Below are positions 10,537 to 20,845 of a stretch of 59,343 bases of DNA, in pieces. The DNA lies in assembly GCA_021732845.1 (NCBI GenBank), contig JAKFUF010000064.1, positions 1-59,343 on the forward strand. Direction: 5' to 3'. Numbering within the stretch: the stretch's first letter is position 1; each line of letters begins with the position of its first letter. The notes under the pieces are model-generated. The model searched no databases and was not told where the DNA came from. It saw only the letters and a program-made list of their open reading frames with translations. Source of the stretch: Planctomycetaceae bacterium (GTDB taxonomy: Bacteria; Planctomycetota; Planctomycetia; Planctomycetales; Planctomycetaceae). Position numbers and translations under genes: made by a program.

Positions 10537-11747
10537 AGAATCTCATGACCAACAACCGCGTTCCCCCGCACTGCCGCCCATGCATGCCAGTGCTGCCCGC
10601 GCCCCGTGCCGGCACGACGCTGACCGAAGTGCTGATCGCCCTGGCGATCATGGCGATCGGCATTGTCAGCGTGGCCACCATGTTCCCCCTGTCAGTGATC
10701 CGCGCCGTGCAGGCGTCACAACTGACCAATGCCACCATCCTGCGGTTCAATGCCGAGGCGATGCTGGACACGGACCGGAAGGTCATTTTCGACCCCAACC
10801 GGAACAGTAATCTCAAAGAACACTACAACACGTTTTACGTAGTCGATCCAGTCGGCTATTACACGGCTCGTGCCGATGTGAATCCCAATGACGACCTGAG
10901 CGGCAGCTCGGCTGCGGATTTGTTTGGATACGACAACAATAATGCCATCCGCTCTTTCACCAAGCGGTATGGCGGGGTGGCCCTTCCGCTTGCCAAGTGG
11001 GATACAGATGGCAGCGGCAAGGTGACCGCACGGGAGGCGATCGCCGCAGGCAATTTTCTCACGACACTGCCTGATACCTGGATTCTGGAATCCGAAGATT
11101 TCGCGACCACGACTGCCGCGGATCTGATGAGTGTTACGTTTGGGAAGGCCGATCTGACAAACATTGTTGATCCTGGTGACCCCACGAAACTCCGCACTGA
11201 TCAGTTGATCCGGGCGCATCTGTTCGACAACAGCGGTCGTCAGAGCCAGGTGCGGACGCTGACGGGCGCCAACAAGAACACCCGGACGATTTCGTGGGCC
11301 GACGCCCTGCCAGGGCGGTTGGGGACAACCGTTGGTCAGGTGAAAATCGAGATTCAAGACCGGCGGTTCACGTGGCTCCTGACAGTGCGGCGGCAGCCAC
11401 GGGGTGCGGCGAACATGGATGTGGTGGTGTTCTTCAACCGCACCTATCTGCCGAAGGAAGAGCAGATCATTCTGAACAGCGACAAACTGGTCTTCACCCA
11501 GGCCAGCGACATCGCCACCGTGCAATACCCCTCCAACAGCCCGCCGTGGGTGGCCAAGGGAGGCTGGTGTTTCGACCCCACCAATGCCCACTGGTATCGG
11601 ATCCAGAACTTCTCCACCGTGGACAACGGGGGGACCACCACCGCCACCCTGCGGTTGTCGACCCGGTCTTCCGGAAACGGACGCGGCGTGATGTTCTTCC
11701 GTGGCGTGATTGATGTTTACCCGATTGGAACGCTGAACCCATCATGA
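10533..11747 (+). CDS. Pseudopilin, GspI/PilV-like, with an EF-hand loop
   Basis: This 404-residue minor pseudopilin-like protein has leader cleavage at G27/T28 (GTTLTEVLIALAIMAIG), Glu at +5 and a hydrophobic helix typical of GspI/PilV. A textbook EF-hand loop, DTDGSGKVTARE, lies at residues 157-168 with Asp, Asp, Ser, Lys, Thr and Glu at positions 1, 3, 5, 7, 9 and 12. The remainder is beta-rich and not recognised. It overlaps both neighbours by ATGA, so it is co-translated with the H-like and J-like proteins. GspI normally sits in the tip complex with GspJ and GspK; the gene order here (H-like, I-like, J-like, K-like) matches the canonical order. Confidence 0.86.
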   Translation: MKNLMTNNRVPPHCRPCMPVLPAPRAGTTLTEVLIALAIMAIGIVSVATMFPLSVIRAVQASQLTNATILRFNAEAMLDTDRKVIFDPNRNSNLKEHYNTFYVVDPVGYYTARADVNPNDDLSGSSAADLFGYDNNNAIRSFTKRYGGVALPLAKWDTDGSGKVTAREAIAAGNFLTTLPDTWILESEDFATTTAADLMSVTFGKADLTNIVDPGDPTKLRTDQLIRAHLFDNSGRQSQVRTLTGANKNTRTISWADALPGRLGTTVGQVKIEIQDRRFTWLLTVRRQPRGAANMDVVVFFNRTYLPKEEQIILNSDKLVFTQASDIATVQYPSNSPPWVAKGGWCFDPTNAHWYRIQNFSTVDNGGTTTATLRLSTRSSGNGRGVMFFRGVIDVYPIGTLNPS

Positions 11748-13408
11748 TCCGCCCCGTCTCCCACACCCTCAGCCACGCGAACAGTGCCGCCGGTTTCAGC
11801 CGGTGTGGCCGGCAGAACCGGCGCGGCCGCCGGTCGGCGCTCCGGCAGCCACGCAGCGCGTTCACGCTCGTGGAAATGCTGATCGCCGTCGGGCTGGTCC
11901 TGCTGATGATGCTGCTGTTCGCGCAGATTTTCTCCACCGCGACCGGCTCGATGTCCAAGATGAAGGGGGTCGGCGAGAACGACCAGCGGGCACGGCTGTT
12001 GGAGACCCTGTTCAAGGGCGACCTAGAAAAACGCTCCTACCGCCGGGTGACGGCGATCACCCCGCTGGACGACACCACCAACACCCCGCGTTACGCCGAG
12101 AACCTGCCGGAAGATGCCACCGCACAGCAGGGTTACTTCTACTATTCGGAAAACGACCCCAATGACGACACGGACGATGTCCTGCAGTTCACGATCCTGG
12201 TGAACATCACGACCAAGAACACCGACACGACGCCGGTCTATGGCCGGGCGTCACTGCTGAACACAGACCTGTTCAACAACTTCGACCAGCCGGACGGTGA
12301 CGACGGAGACATCAATCCCAATGCCACGGGCAGTTCCACCGCGGCCGAGGTGTCGTACTTCCTTCGCAGCGGCATCCTCTATCGCCGCGTGATGCTGATC
12401 CGGATTCCCTATGAGGGGGACCGGGTGAAGGTGCAGCCGTCGAATTCCGACGCGATGCAGACCGCCATGATCACCGGCGACTATTCCGGCTTTTGGCGCG
12501 ACTTCGATTACTCCGCCTATTACGACGGCGCGGCCAGCGTCGTGAAGTTCCACGGGGCCACGCCCCTGTTCAATTCGCTCGATAACACGGGCTCGGTGAT
12601 CTTCAGCCTGGGGGTGCCGCATTACCGGTTCGGACACAATGTCTCGACGGCTTCCCCCACCAATGCCGGAATGCCCCGTGAATACACGAAGGATTTCCAG
12701 GACGCCGCGGGAAACGTTGTGAATTCGCCCGCGTTCATCGGCCGGTTCACGCATGAGGAGACATCGACCACGGCCTTCGCCTACCCTGGCATGTTCAGCA
12801 ACCCCACCAACCCCATGGTCCGAGACCTGACCTTGGGAAACAATGGGGTGGTGACGCTCTATACGGGCGGTTCACGGCGTGGCGAAGACATTCTCCTGGC
12901 CAATGTGCATGCCTTCGATGTCAAAATTTTTGATGATTATAACGAAGACATTAACAACAATGGGGTGTTGAACTCTGGCGAGGATCTTAATGGGAATAAT
13001 GTACTCGATGTCGTCAACGATTTTCGCGATGTCGGCTACAGCACCGGAACGGCAGGCTATTACCACTCGTCCAGGAAACAAACCGGTTCGAATTACGGGG
13101 GCGTTGGCGCTCCGTTCAAGAACATCTTCGACACATGGCATCCCAAAATCGATTTCAACGGGGACGGCAACGTCGACAATGCCGACAAGCCCCCCTTCCG
13201 CCCCTTGGACAAGGGACCGGATGGCCAGCCCGGCTTCGCCGGCATTGATGACGACAATAACAGCACGGTCGATGACAACTCCGAACTTGGCTGGCCGCTC
13301 TCCGACGACCGCCATCCGATCAAGGCCATTCAAATCAAGCTTCGCTATATCGACCCGCTGACGAACATCATGAAGGAACTGACCATGGTGCATTCGCTCG
13401 TCGACTGA
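11744..13408 (+). CDS. Pseudopilin, GspJ-like, with several calcium-loop motifs
   Basis: This 554-residue minor pseudopilin-like protein has a 39-residue basic leader and Ala rather than Gly before the cleavage site (A39/F40 TLVEMLIAVG), with Glu at +5. Acidic loops cluster near the C-terminus. They are DINNNGVLNSGE (402-413), DLNGNNVLDVVN (414-425) and DFNGDGNVDNAD (470-481). From about residue 491 the GspG-like motif GPDGQPGFAGIDDDN is followed by NSELGW. Position between the I-like and K-like genes supports a GspJ role in the tip complex. The length is more than twice that of typical GspJ. The ATGA overlap with the preceding gene fixes the start. Confidence 0.85.
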   Translation: MIRPVSHTLSHANSAAGFSRCGRQNRRGRRSALRQPRSAFTLVEMLIAVGLVLLMMLLFAQIFSTATGSMSKMKGVGENDQRARLLETLFKGDLEKRSYRRVTAITPLDDTTNTPRYAENLPEDATAQQGYFYYSENDPNDDTDDVLQFTILVNITTKNTDTTPVYGRASLLNTDLFNNFDQPDGDDGDINPNATGSSTAAEVSYFLRSGILYRRVMLIRIPYEGDRVKVQPSNSDAMQTAMITGDYSGFWRDFDYSAYYDGAASVVKFHGATPLFNSLDNTGSVIFSLGVPHYRFGHNVSTASPTNAGMPREYTKDFQDAAGNVVNSPAFIGRFTHEETSTTAFAYPGMFSNPTNPMVRDLTLGNNGVVTLYTGGSRRGEDILLANVHAFDVKIFDDYNEDINNNGVLNSGEDLNGNNVLDVVNDFRDVGYSTGTAGYYHSSRKQTGSNYGGVGAPFKNIFDTWHPKIDFNGDGNVDNADKPPFRPLDKGPDGQPGFAGIDDDNNSTVDDNSELGWPLSDDRHPIKAIQIKLRYIDPLTNIMKELTMVHSLVD

Positions 13409-13537
13409 GATCTGGTCTCCACCTGCGTGTCCGCCGATGGCCTGCCAGTCTCTTGGCCTTGTGCTCAGCCTCATGGCGGGCTCCAAACCTCTGACACGCA
13501 CTCTTGGTTCAGATCGGCAGGCCAGGAAAGTCGTTTT

Positions 13538-13570
13538 ACTGTGAAATTTGAAATCTGAAATTTGAAATTC
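13538..13570. repeat. Family A repeat (GAAATTTGAAATCTGAAATT)
   Basis: A short AT-rich unit of repeated gaaat/ttgaaat words lies in the 277-base gap between the J-like and K-like genes. Further copies are at 20781-20806, 38292-38325 (inverse) and 38414-38447, each beginning near the sequence actgtgaaa or actgtaaaa. No gene is seen in the gap. Confidence 0.65.
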
Positions 13571-13685
13571 GCGGCGCGTGTGCCTCAGTTTCGGCCCAGC
13601 GTCACGATTGCGTCACTTCCGAAACCTTTCCATTCCATCCGCGTGCCGCGCCGGGCCACGGCAGGCTCACACGGAGACTGGTGCC

Positions 13686-16600
13686 ATGTCTGTTTCACAT
13701 CAAGACACTGTTCGTTCTCCCCGTTCCCGCCGCATGGCGCGGGGCGTTCCGGCTGTCGCTCCCGCCGCGCGGCGTGGCTCAGTGCTGCTCGTCGTCGTCG
13801 GCATGCTCGGCCTGCTGCTGCTGCTGGGGTTCATGTTCTTCTCGTTCGCCCAGCACGAGCAGACCGGGGCTCAAACCTTCAGCGACGGGGCGAAGGTCAT
13901 CGATCCCGAGGTCGATGGCGATGTCCTGTGGGACTGGGCCTTGGAGCAACTGCTGATCGGGCCGGACCCCGCCCTGGCCAACAGCGCCCTCTATGGCAAC
14001 CGCCACAGCCTCATCTCGACGATGTTTGGCAACGGTCGGTCGCCTTACTCCGGCGAGGGAATCCACCTCATTCTGGACCCGGCCAACCCCACCTCCGGCA
14101 GGATGGTGGTCGATCAGATCAACAATACGACCGGAGCGATGGTTCCGGATGGAGTCGCCGACATTTCCGAGGACACCAACGGTAATGGCCTTCTCGATGG
14201 CAGCGAAGACGCGAATGGCAACGGCAACCTGGACCTCGGCCAGGACCTGTTGAAGTTCAACTTCTCGGCCTCCACCCGCCCCAACGGCAGGCCGGGTGAA
14301 GACACCAATGCCAACGGCGTGCTGGACTCTGGCGAAGACATCAACGGCAACGGCGTGCTGGACATTGGCGTGCCAGTTTCTCCTTCGCCCGGCGTCGACT
14401 ACACCACTGCGGACCACAATTCGTTGTTCCTGTCGTACATGGCCCGGGTTCCGAACAGCTCCGGGGCGTACGTCAACGTTTTCATCCCGACGTTCGGTCG
14501 CCCCCACATGCTCCGCAATGGAGATGGCTCCTATATGTCTGACTGGCGGACCAATGCCCTGTCCGCCCGGATGGTGCTGCGTCCGCATCCGAACCATGTC
14601 ATCGCCGGGACGAACACGGCGCTCTATACCAGTGACTTCCCGATGTCCCCGAGCGATGCCGCCTACAACTTCGATGTCGACAATGACGGCCTGGAGAACA
14701 CTCCCGCCACTCCTGGCATTCCTGGCATGAGCAAGGAGGGGATCTGGATCAATCTGGATTATCCCGTCCAGCAACTGCCGGACGGCACCTTCTATATTCC
14801 GATGTTCTCTCTCACGGTGAAGGATCTCGACGGCACGATCAACCTCAACACCGCCGGCAACACCGCCGGGCTCAACATTCCGGTCGGCAACAACAACCTG
14901 GTGGGCACGAACCTGCAGCAGCCGGTCGGCCAGACCTTCCCCGTGTCACGCTCGAACCAGGGGATCAGCCAGTCTGAAGTCAACCCCATCTGGGGCATGA
15001 CCGTCATCCCGCCCACGGCGGGTTCCAACTCCCCGCTGACCCTGCAGCACCGCACGTTCTTCACGTGGGATCCGGCCAATCGCATGGAACTGGCCAACAT
15101 GGAGTTCCTGTATTGTGTCTGGGGCCGCCCGCATTACGACGCCTCCGGCAACCTCGTCGATCTCGTGGTCGGTCGCTACGGGGACCGCGAACGGCTGTTG
15201 AAGGGGATCAACTCCAAGAATTTTCGGGCGGACTTCCCCCGCCCCGGTACCGCGAACGTGGACGATAACTATGACCAGCAAAAGGGCGAGCAGCCCTATG
15301 AATCGTACCAGTTGGATCCGACCACGGTGGTGCTGATAGGGCGGCAGTTCGCGCACCCGCTCGATTACTCGGGTGCCGGCAGCATGTGGAAGCGCGGGAC
15401 TTTCACCGGAGATGTGGACACCGGGTACCAGGATGCCTACGGACGGTTGTCCTCGCTCTTCCGTCCAAACGTCAACACCCCCAACCGGTGGCTCCAATAC
15501 ACCAACTATCACACGCAGGGCTCAGTCAAGTACGCGCTGATCGCCCCTTGGGGGGCTGGCGGCGATTCACTGATGAAGAGCATGGACACCAACGGTCAGC
15601 GCTACAACGCCCTGCCGAATTTCGCGACCAACTGGCTGCTGGATGACCCGGCCGAAATGATCGTCGAGCCCAGTTTCGCCAACCGGACGGATGATTACTT
15701 CACGGTGGATGAGGTCGCGCCGCTGCACAGCAGTCCCAACGATCCTGACGCCGCGACCGTGGCCAGCCGCTTGAAGGCCCTGATGCCGTTAAACTTCAGC
15801 GACATTGCGGTGCGAGAGGCGTATACGACCTCGAGTTGGGACCGCGACCAGTTCGGGCTGCCGCACTTCCCTGGGCAGCGGTTCTGGGAGTTCAATGCGG
15901 ACACCGACGGCGACCGCCTCATCGAATTTCCTCCAGTCAGCCCGCTGATCACCACCTATGGCGGCACGACCACCCGGATGCTGGCCGCCAACGAGGCCAT
16001 TCGTCCGGAGCTGCGCAAGTACCTCCACATCGAGCGCTTCGACTCGTCGGCGGGTGGCGTGCAGCGGCGTTGGGACATCCGCAAATTCCTGACATCGACG
16101 CAGAACCAGACCGCCACGGCGAACCCCTACGGGACGACACCCACAGCCGTGGCTCAGACCTATCAGCAGATGAACGTCTTTGAGCGGACCCTGACCGTTC
16201 ACCCCACGCAGTTCACTGCGGGAGAAATCTCGAACCTGCAGAATGCCGCCACCAGTGGCAACATGCTTGCCTACCCGGCCGCGCAACTGCAATACGGCAC
16301 CAATGCGGACCAGTATGAATTCTGGGCGCGGCGCGACCGGCAGCAGATGGCCCGGGACATCTACACGATGCTCTATTTGTTCTGCGGCGGCAATGACAAT
16401 GTGATCTATGCGACCGCTGGTAATGCGAGCAGTGTGCCTCCCACCACTCGGCCGTACACGGACGCGCAGTTGCTGGAGATGGCACAGTTTGCCGTCAACG
16501 TGGTTGATGCCCAAGACACTGATGAGGTTGCGACGGTGTTCGAGTACGACAAGGATCTTACAAACGGATGGAATCTCGGGGACAACCCCTACCCCTTCAA

Positions 16601-18719
16601 CAACAACACCAACACTACTTCCGGAACTGTGGCGGGCACCTATCCGAATAAGAATCTCGGCACAGATCTGTATCCCCTTGGTGCGGACGATGACTCCACA
16701 ATGTTATCTACGGACCGCGGAGTTGTGGTGGGCGTTGAAGCGCAGACGCTGGCGTTCAATGAAACGCTGTTCATTCGCCAGGAACGGGTGCTGACCGCGG
16801 GGATCGGGATGGATCATGTGGCCACCCTGTTCGACGACTCCGACATGTCGGGAACAACTTCACCCCCCGCCACTGCCGGCAATGAAGCCCGGTTCTATTC
16901 CTTCGTGGAACTGGCCAATGTTTCGCCGTACACGTTCAACACCAGCGATGCCTGGCAGGTGCGGCTGTTCGATCCGGTGGCGCCCAAGACACTCACCCGC
17001 CGCCTCACGCTGCGGAACTCGACGGTGTCCGCGGGCAGCACCCACACCATTGGCTCGCGTTCCTACAACAGCGGCCGGGCCACCGATGCCAACGCTGGCG
17101 TGCCGCTGCCCAGCGTCTTCGCCGTGAACAGCACCTACGACCCCGGAGCCGGCGACACCACGGCGGTGAACGCCTCGAACTACCAGACCTACCAGATCGC
17201 ACCGCCTCCCAACCAGGTGGCCGATGTCGACACTGTGCTGCCGGGTCATTCGGGTTACTACGACATGTGGGACGAGGTCAACGGGACCCAGATCAACGGC
17301 ACGAATGGCAGCTTCCTCAACAATGGCCAGGCAGATTCGTCGCATGAATTGAAGCTCTATCGCCGGGCACAGCCGGGCATGGCCCCCCCCACCGGCTACT
17401 ACACCAACACCGCCACCCGCGCGGCGTTTGATCAGATCAACCCGTGGATTGAAGTCGACAAGACCACTGCCCGCCTGAAGCGGTTCCAACTTTCCGGAAC
17501 GACGGCGACCAGCGCCGAGATCCTGCCGCAATTGCAGAATCTGAAGAGCCAGGAACGCTTTCAGCCGCTGGATGGAGTCAACGCCCCGATCGACTTCGCG
17601 GGCGCTGGCACCACAATTTTCAACTCCATCAAGCAGACCAACAACCGCACCCAGCAGATCATCCCCACCAGCGGCATCGGGGTGGCCAATGCCTACACAC
17701 TCCATCAGCCGCACTTCGACCGCGACTTCGCCACGATCATGGAGCTGCTGTGGGTGCCGCTGTATGGTCCAGACAACGCCTTGGCGCAGTTGAGCCTCGG
17801 CACGCCGGGGACACAGGCCAAGGTTGTGTCCGCCCAAACCGCTCAAGTCCGCTTCCTGCAGCCGCTGAATCCCAACGGGCTCGGGGCCAGCCAAGACAAC
17901 CGCTGGCACCGCCTGCTGGAATTTCTGCAGGTCACAGACCGGTACCATCACCAGTACATCGACCAGAGCGGCTACGACATCAAGCAGCAGATGACCTCCA
18001 AACGCGTTCCGGGCAAGATCAACCTGAACATGCTGCGGCACCGTGGCACACTCATGGGCCTGCTGGACGACCCGCAGTTGTTCAACCGGATGGACACCAA
18101 TAATCAGCCGCTGTACCAGGACAACCTCGACAACAGCCGCGACTGGCTGACTCAGTTCATCGTGTCGCGCGACGGGCTGAACTACTACGGAGCAGGGACT
18201 GCGGCCGCGCCCGGTGTTCCGAACAATGTGTTTATTCCTGGTGCTGCCGGTTCCCGGCCGTTCCGCGCCATGACCTACATCGGCCAGGGAACGGATTCGA
18301 TCGAACACACCCTGCTGCGGAGTCTGCCGATGGACAATGCGCTGGCACCCGCGGATCGTCGCCGGTTGTTCGAAGTGGGGAATTCTGGGGACCATACCGA
18401 CCCCACCCAGCCATATTTCACGGATCCGATGACCCGCCACCGGCTGTTGGCAAAAATTCAGGGAAATTCGACCAACCGCAGCCACGTGTTCGCCGTATGG
18501 TGTACGGTCGGGTTCTTCGAAGCCACGGAAACCGCCTCGGGCAGCGGCAAGTTTCAGATTGGACGGGAACTGAGCGACCCCTCGATCGCCAGCCCAACGA
18601 TCAAGCGGCACCGGATGTTCTCCGTGGTCGACCGGTCAGCGGCGGAGAAGGCCCTGAACAAGGCGGACGGGACGTTCAACTTCAAGCCCCTGGTCGTCTA
18701 TCAGCGGACGATTGAATGA
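13686..18719 (+). CDS. Very large GspK-like minor pseudopilin / PilX-type protein
   Basis: This 1677-residue protein begins with a basic leader and one hydrophobic helix (G31/SVLLVVVGMLGLLLLLG) that lacks Glu at +5, as known for GspK. ATG 13686 was chosen over an upstream start at 13578 because GGAG precedes it at normal spacing and the leader then has a normal shape. EF-hand/dockerin-like loops occur at 163-174 (DTNGNGLLDGSE), 175-186, 206-217 (DTNANGVLDSGE) and 218-229. The GspK hallmark INLN(T/M) occurs twice (DGTINLNTAGN and KINLNMLRH). GspK is usually about 330 residues, so most of this protein is additional sequence. It follows H-, I- and J-like genes and should cap the pseudopilus tip, mostly in the periplasm. 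Other functions are not readable. Confidence 0.8.
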   Translation: MSVSHQDTVRSPRSRRMARGVPAVAPAARRGSVLLVVVGMLGLLLLLGFMFFSFAQHEQTGAQTFSDGAKVIDPEVDGDVLWDWALEQLLIGPDPALANSALYGNRHSLISTMFGNGRSPYSGEGIHLILDPANPTSGRMVVDQINNTTGAMVPDGVADISEDTNGNGLLDGSEDANGNGNLDLGQDLLKFNFSASTRPNGRPGEDTNANGVLDSGEDINGNGVLDIGVPVSPSPGVDYTTADHNSLFLSYMARVPNSSGAYVNVFIPTFGRPHMLRNGDGSYMSDWRTNALSARMVLRPHPNHVIAGTNTALYTSDFPMSPSDAAYNFDVDNDGLENTPATPGIPGMSKEGIWINLDYPVQQLPDGTFYIPMFSLTVKDLDGTINLNTAGNTAGLNIPVGNNNLVGTNLQQPVGQTFPVSRSNQGISQSEVNPIWGMTVIPPTAGSNSPLTLQHRTFFTWDPANRMELANMEFLYCVWGRPHYDASGNLVDLVVGRYGDRERLLKGINSKNFRADFPRPGTANVDDNYDQQKGEQPYESYQLDPTTVVLIGRQFAHPLDYSGAGSMWKRGTFTGDVDTGYQDAYGRLSSLFRPNVNTPNRWLQYTNYHTQGSVKYALIAPWGAGGDSLMKSMDTNGQRYNALPNFATNWLLDDPAEMIVEPSFANRTDDYFTVDEVAPLHSSPNDPDAATVASRLKALMPLNFSDIAVREAYTTSSWDRDQFGLPHFPGQRFWEFNADTDGDRLIEFPPVSPLITTYGGTTTRMLAANEAIRPELRKYLHIERFDSSAGGVQRRWDIRKFLTSTQNQTATANPYGTTPTAVAQTYQQMNVFERTLTVHPTQFTAGEISNLQNAATSGNMLAYPAAQLQYGTNADQYEFWARRDRQQMARDIYTMLYLFCGGNDNVIYATAGNASSVPPTTRPYTDAQLLEMAQFAVNVVDAQDTDEVATVFEYDKDLTNGWNLGDNPYPFNNNTNTTSGTVAGTYPNKNLGTDLYPLGADDDSTMLSTDRGVVVGVEAQTLAFNETLFIRQERVLTAGIGMDHVATLFDDSDMSGTTSPPATAGNEARFYSFVELANVSPYTFNTSDAWQVRLFDPVAPKTLTRRLTLRNSTVSAGSTHTIGSRSYNSGRATDANAGVPLPSVFAVNSTYDPGAGDTTAVNASNYQTYQIAPPPNQVADVDTVLPGHSGYYDMWDEVNGTQINGTNGSFLNNGQADSSHELKLYRRAQPGMAPPTGYYTNTATRAAFDQINPWIEVDKTTARLKRFQLSGTTATSAEILPQLQNLKSQERFQPLDGVNAPIDFAGAGTTIFNSIKQTNNRTQQIIPTSGIGVANAYTLHQPHFDRDFATIMELLWVPLYGPDNALAQLSLGTPGTQAKVVSAQTAQVRFLQPLNPNGLGASQDNRWHRLLEFLQVTDRYHHQYIDQSGYDIKQQMTSKRVPGKINLNMLRHRGTLMGLLDDPQLFNRMDTNNQPLYQDNLDNSRDWLTQFIVSRDGLNYYGAGTAAAPGVPNNVFIPGAAGSRPFRAMTYIGQGTDSIEHTLLRSLPMDNALAPADRRRLFEVGNSGDHTDPTQPYFTDPMTRHRLLAKIQGNSTNRSHVFAVWCTVGFFEATETASGSGKFQIGRELSDPSIASPTIKRHRMFSVVDRSAAEKALNKADGTFNFKPLVVYQRTIE

Positions 18720-19018
18720 ACGGGGCGAGTGGTCCCAGAATGCCGGCTGTGACGATGAGCCGGGCCGTCAGGAAAAAACCGAGATAAAAACGGAAATCGG
18801 GATACACAAGGCCAGTGCGGGTGCCAATAATGGAGGAGTGCCGCAAAATGCACCAATGAGCCACAAGTTTCGCCAACGCAAGGATGTCGGGCCGGTCTTC
18901 ACAGGCCGTATGTCACATCGAACCAAAGCCGTCACCCATCGCAGCACGACCGTCACCGGGCCGGAAACGTAACCTCTTTCGTACAGAAGCAGTCGCAAAC
19001 CCAACTGGAGACCCCAAG
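18720..19018. other. Intergenic gap before the DUF1559 prepilin
   Basis: Nothing convincing is seen in these 299 bases apart from the GGAG ribosome binding site at about 19007 that serves the next gene. The gap suggests that the DUF1559 gene may have its own promoter. Confidence 0.4.
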
Positions 19019-20164
<1,146 letters not shown>

Positions 20165-20198
20165 CGCAGACGTTGACAGGAACAGAACTCACTCGAAT

Positions 20199-20231
20199 CC
20201 CGGCTGACGATGGTCAGCCGGGATTTTTGCA
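20199..20231 (+). terminator. Rho-independent terminator
   Basis: A perfect 12-bp stem (ATCCCGGCTGAC at 20199-20210 with GTCAGCCGGGAT at 20215-20226) around a GATG loop is followed by TTTTTG. It lies 35 bases after the DUF1559 stop and should end the pilus-locus transcript. Confidence 0.9.
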
Positions 20232-20315
20232 TTGTGCTGCAGGGCGAGAGATACGTCCTGCACCCACTCTGTGGCGGAATATGGCGAAGAGCCGCCGAAG
20301 CCGGAAGCGAACTGA

Positions 20316-20778
20316 GGACCGCGGCAAGAATAACTGTCGACTTTTGACAAGCCGTACAGCCAATGAGCCGGAGGGCCTTAGCCGGCCTTAGCCCCCGGTT
20401 GGAGGATAATCGGAAGACGCCAGCGCCACGAACCGGACGCTAAGGGTCGCGACAAAAATAACTGTGACATTTGTCTCCCTATCCAGCAGCAAACGCCATC
20501 AGGCACAACGAATGAAGTTGTTGGTGAATTCGACAGGCCTGGCAAAACGGTGCGGAAATCGTACGGTCATAAATTAACCCTTCTCGTTGCCTAAGACCGG
20601 CCTTCGGTTAGCACCTTGAAGCGTGCTTTATTCCTTGTCCGGTCCTTAGCCCCCGGTTGGAGGATCATCGGACGACGCCAGTGCCACGAACCGGACGCTA
20701 ACGCGTGCCGGCTGATGAATCTGCCCTCAATCAGCGTCCATTCCAATCAACTTCACCATGTTATTTTTGCCGCGATCC
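20316..20778. repeat. Composite mosaic intergenic repeat (family C), two cores
   Basis: Two related core units are joined by a spacer. The first core starts ggaccgcggcaagaataact and includes ttagcccccggttggagga and gccacgaaccggacgctaa; its left and right ends pair as TTAGC..CCGGTT / AACCGG..GCTAA. A tail ending in cggtcataaattaacc follows, then a joining module (cttctcgttgcctaagacc). The second core begins at about 20646 and ends cgcgatcc. The same order of modules recurs at 54534-55162, and a rearranged copy is at 44513-44842. No gene is supported in 20232-20845. Confidence 0.8.
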
Positions 20779-20780
20779 TT

Positions 20781-20806
20781 ACTGTAAAATTTGAAATCTG
20801 AAATTG
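20781..20806. repeat. Family A repeat copy
   Basis: The sequence actgtaaaatttgaaatctg plus a short gaaatt extension abuts the end of the mosaic repeat. It matches the copies at 13538-13570 and 38292-38447. Confidence 0.6.
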
Positions 20807-20845
20807 CATTGAGTTCGACGTGCCTCGCGACTCACGCCACGTGGC

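Noticed and set aside
16860-18611. A 583-residue open frame on the minus strand
   Set aside because: It is antisense to the GspK-like gene and has no start signal or domain.
18682-18876. A 64-residue hydrophobic minus-strand frame
   Set aside because: It overlaps the end of the GspK-like gene and has no ribosome binding site; hydrophobicity alone is weak evidence.
20316-20778. Possible non-coding RNA gene or riboswitch
   Set aside because: It recurs as shuffled modules at other gaps, unlike a single RNA gene, and does not sit in a consistent leader position.
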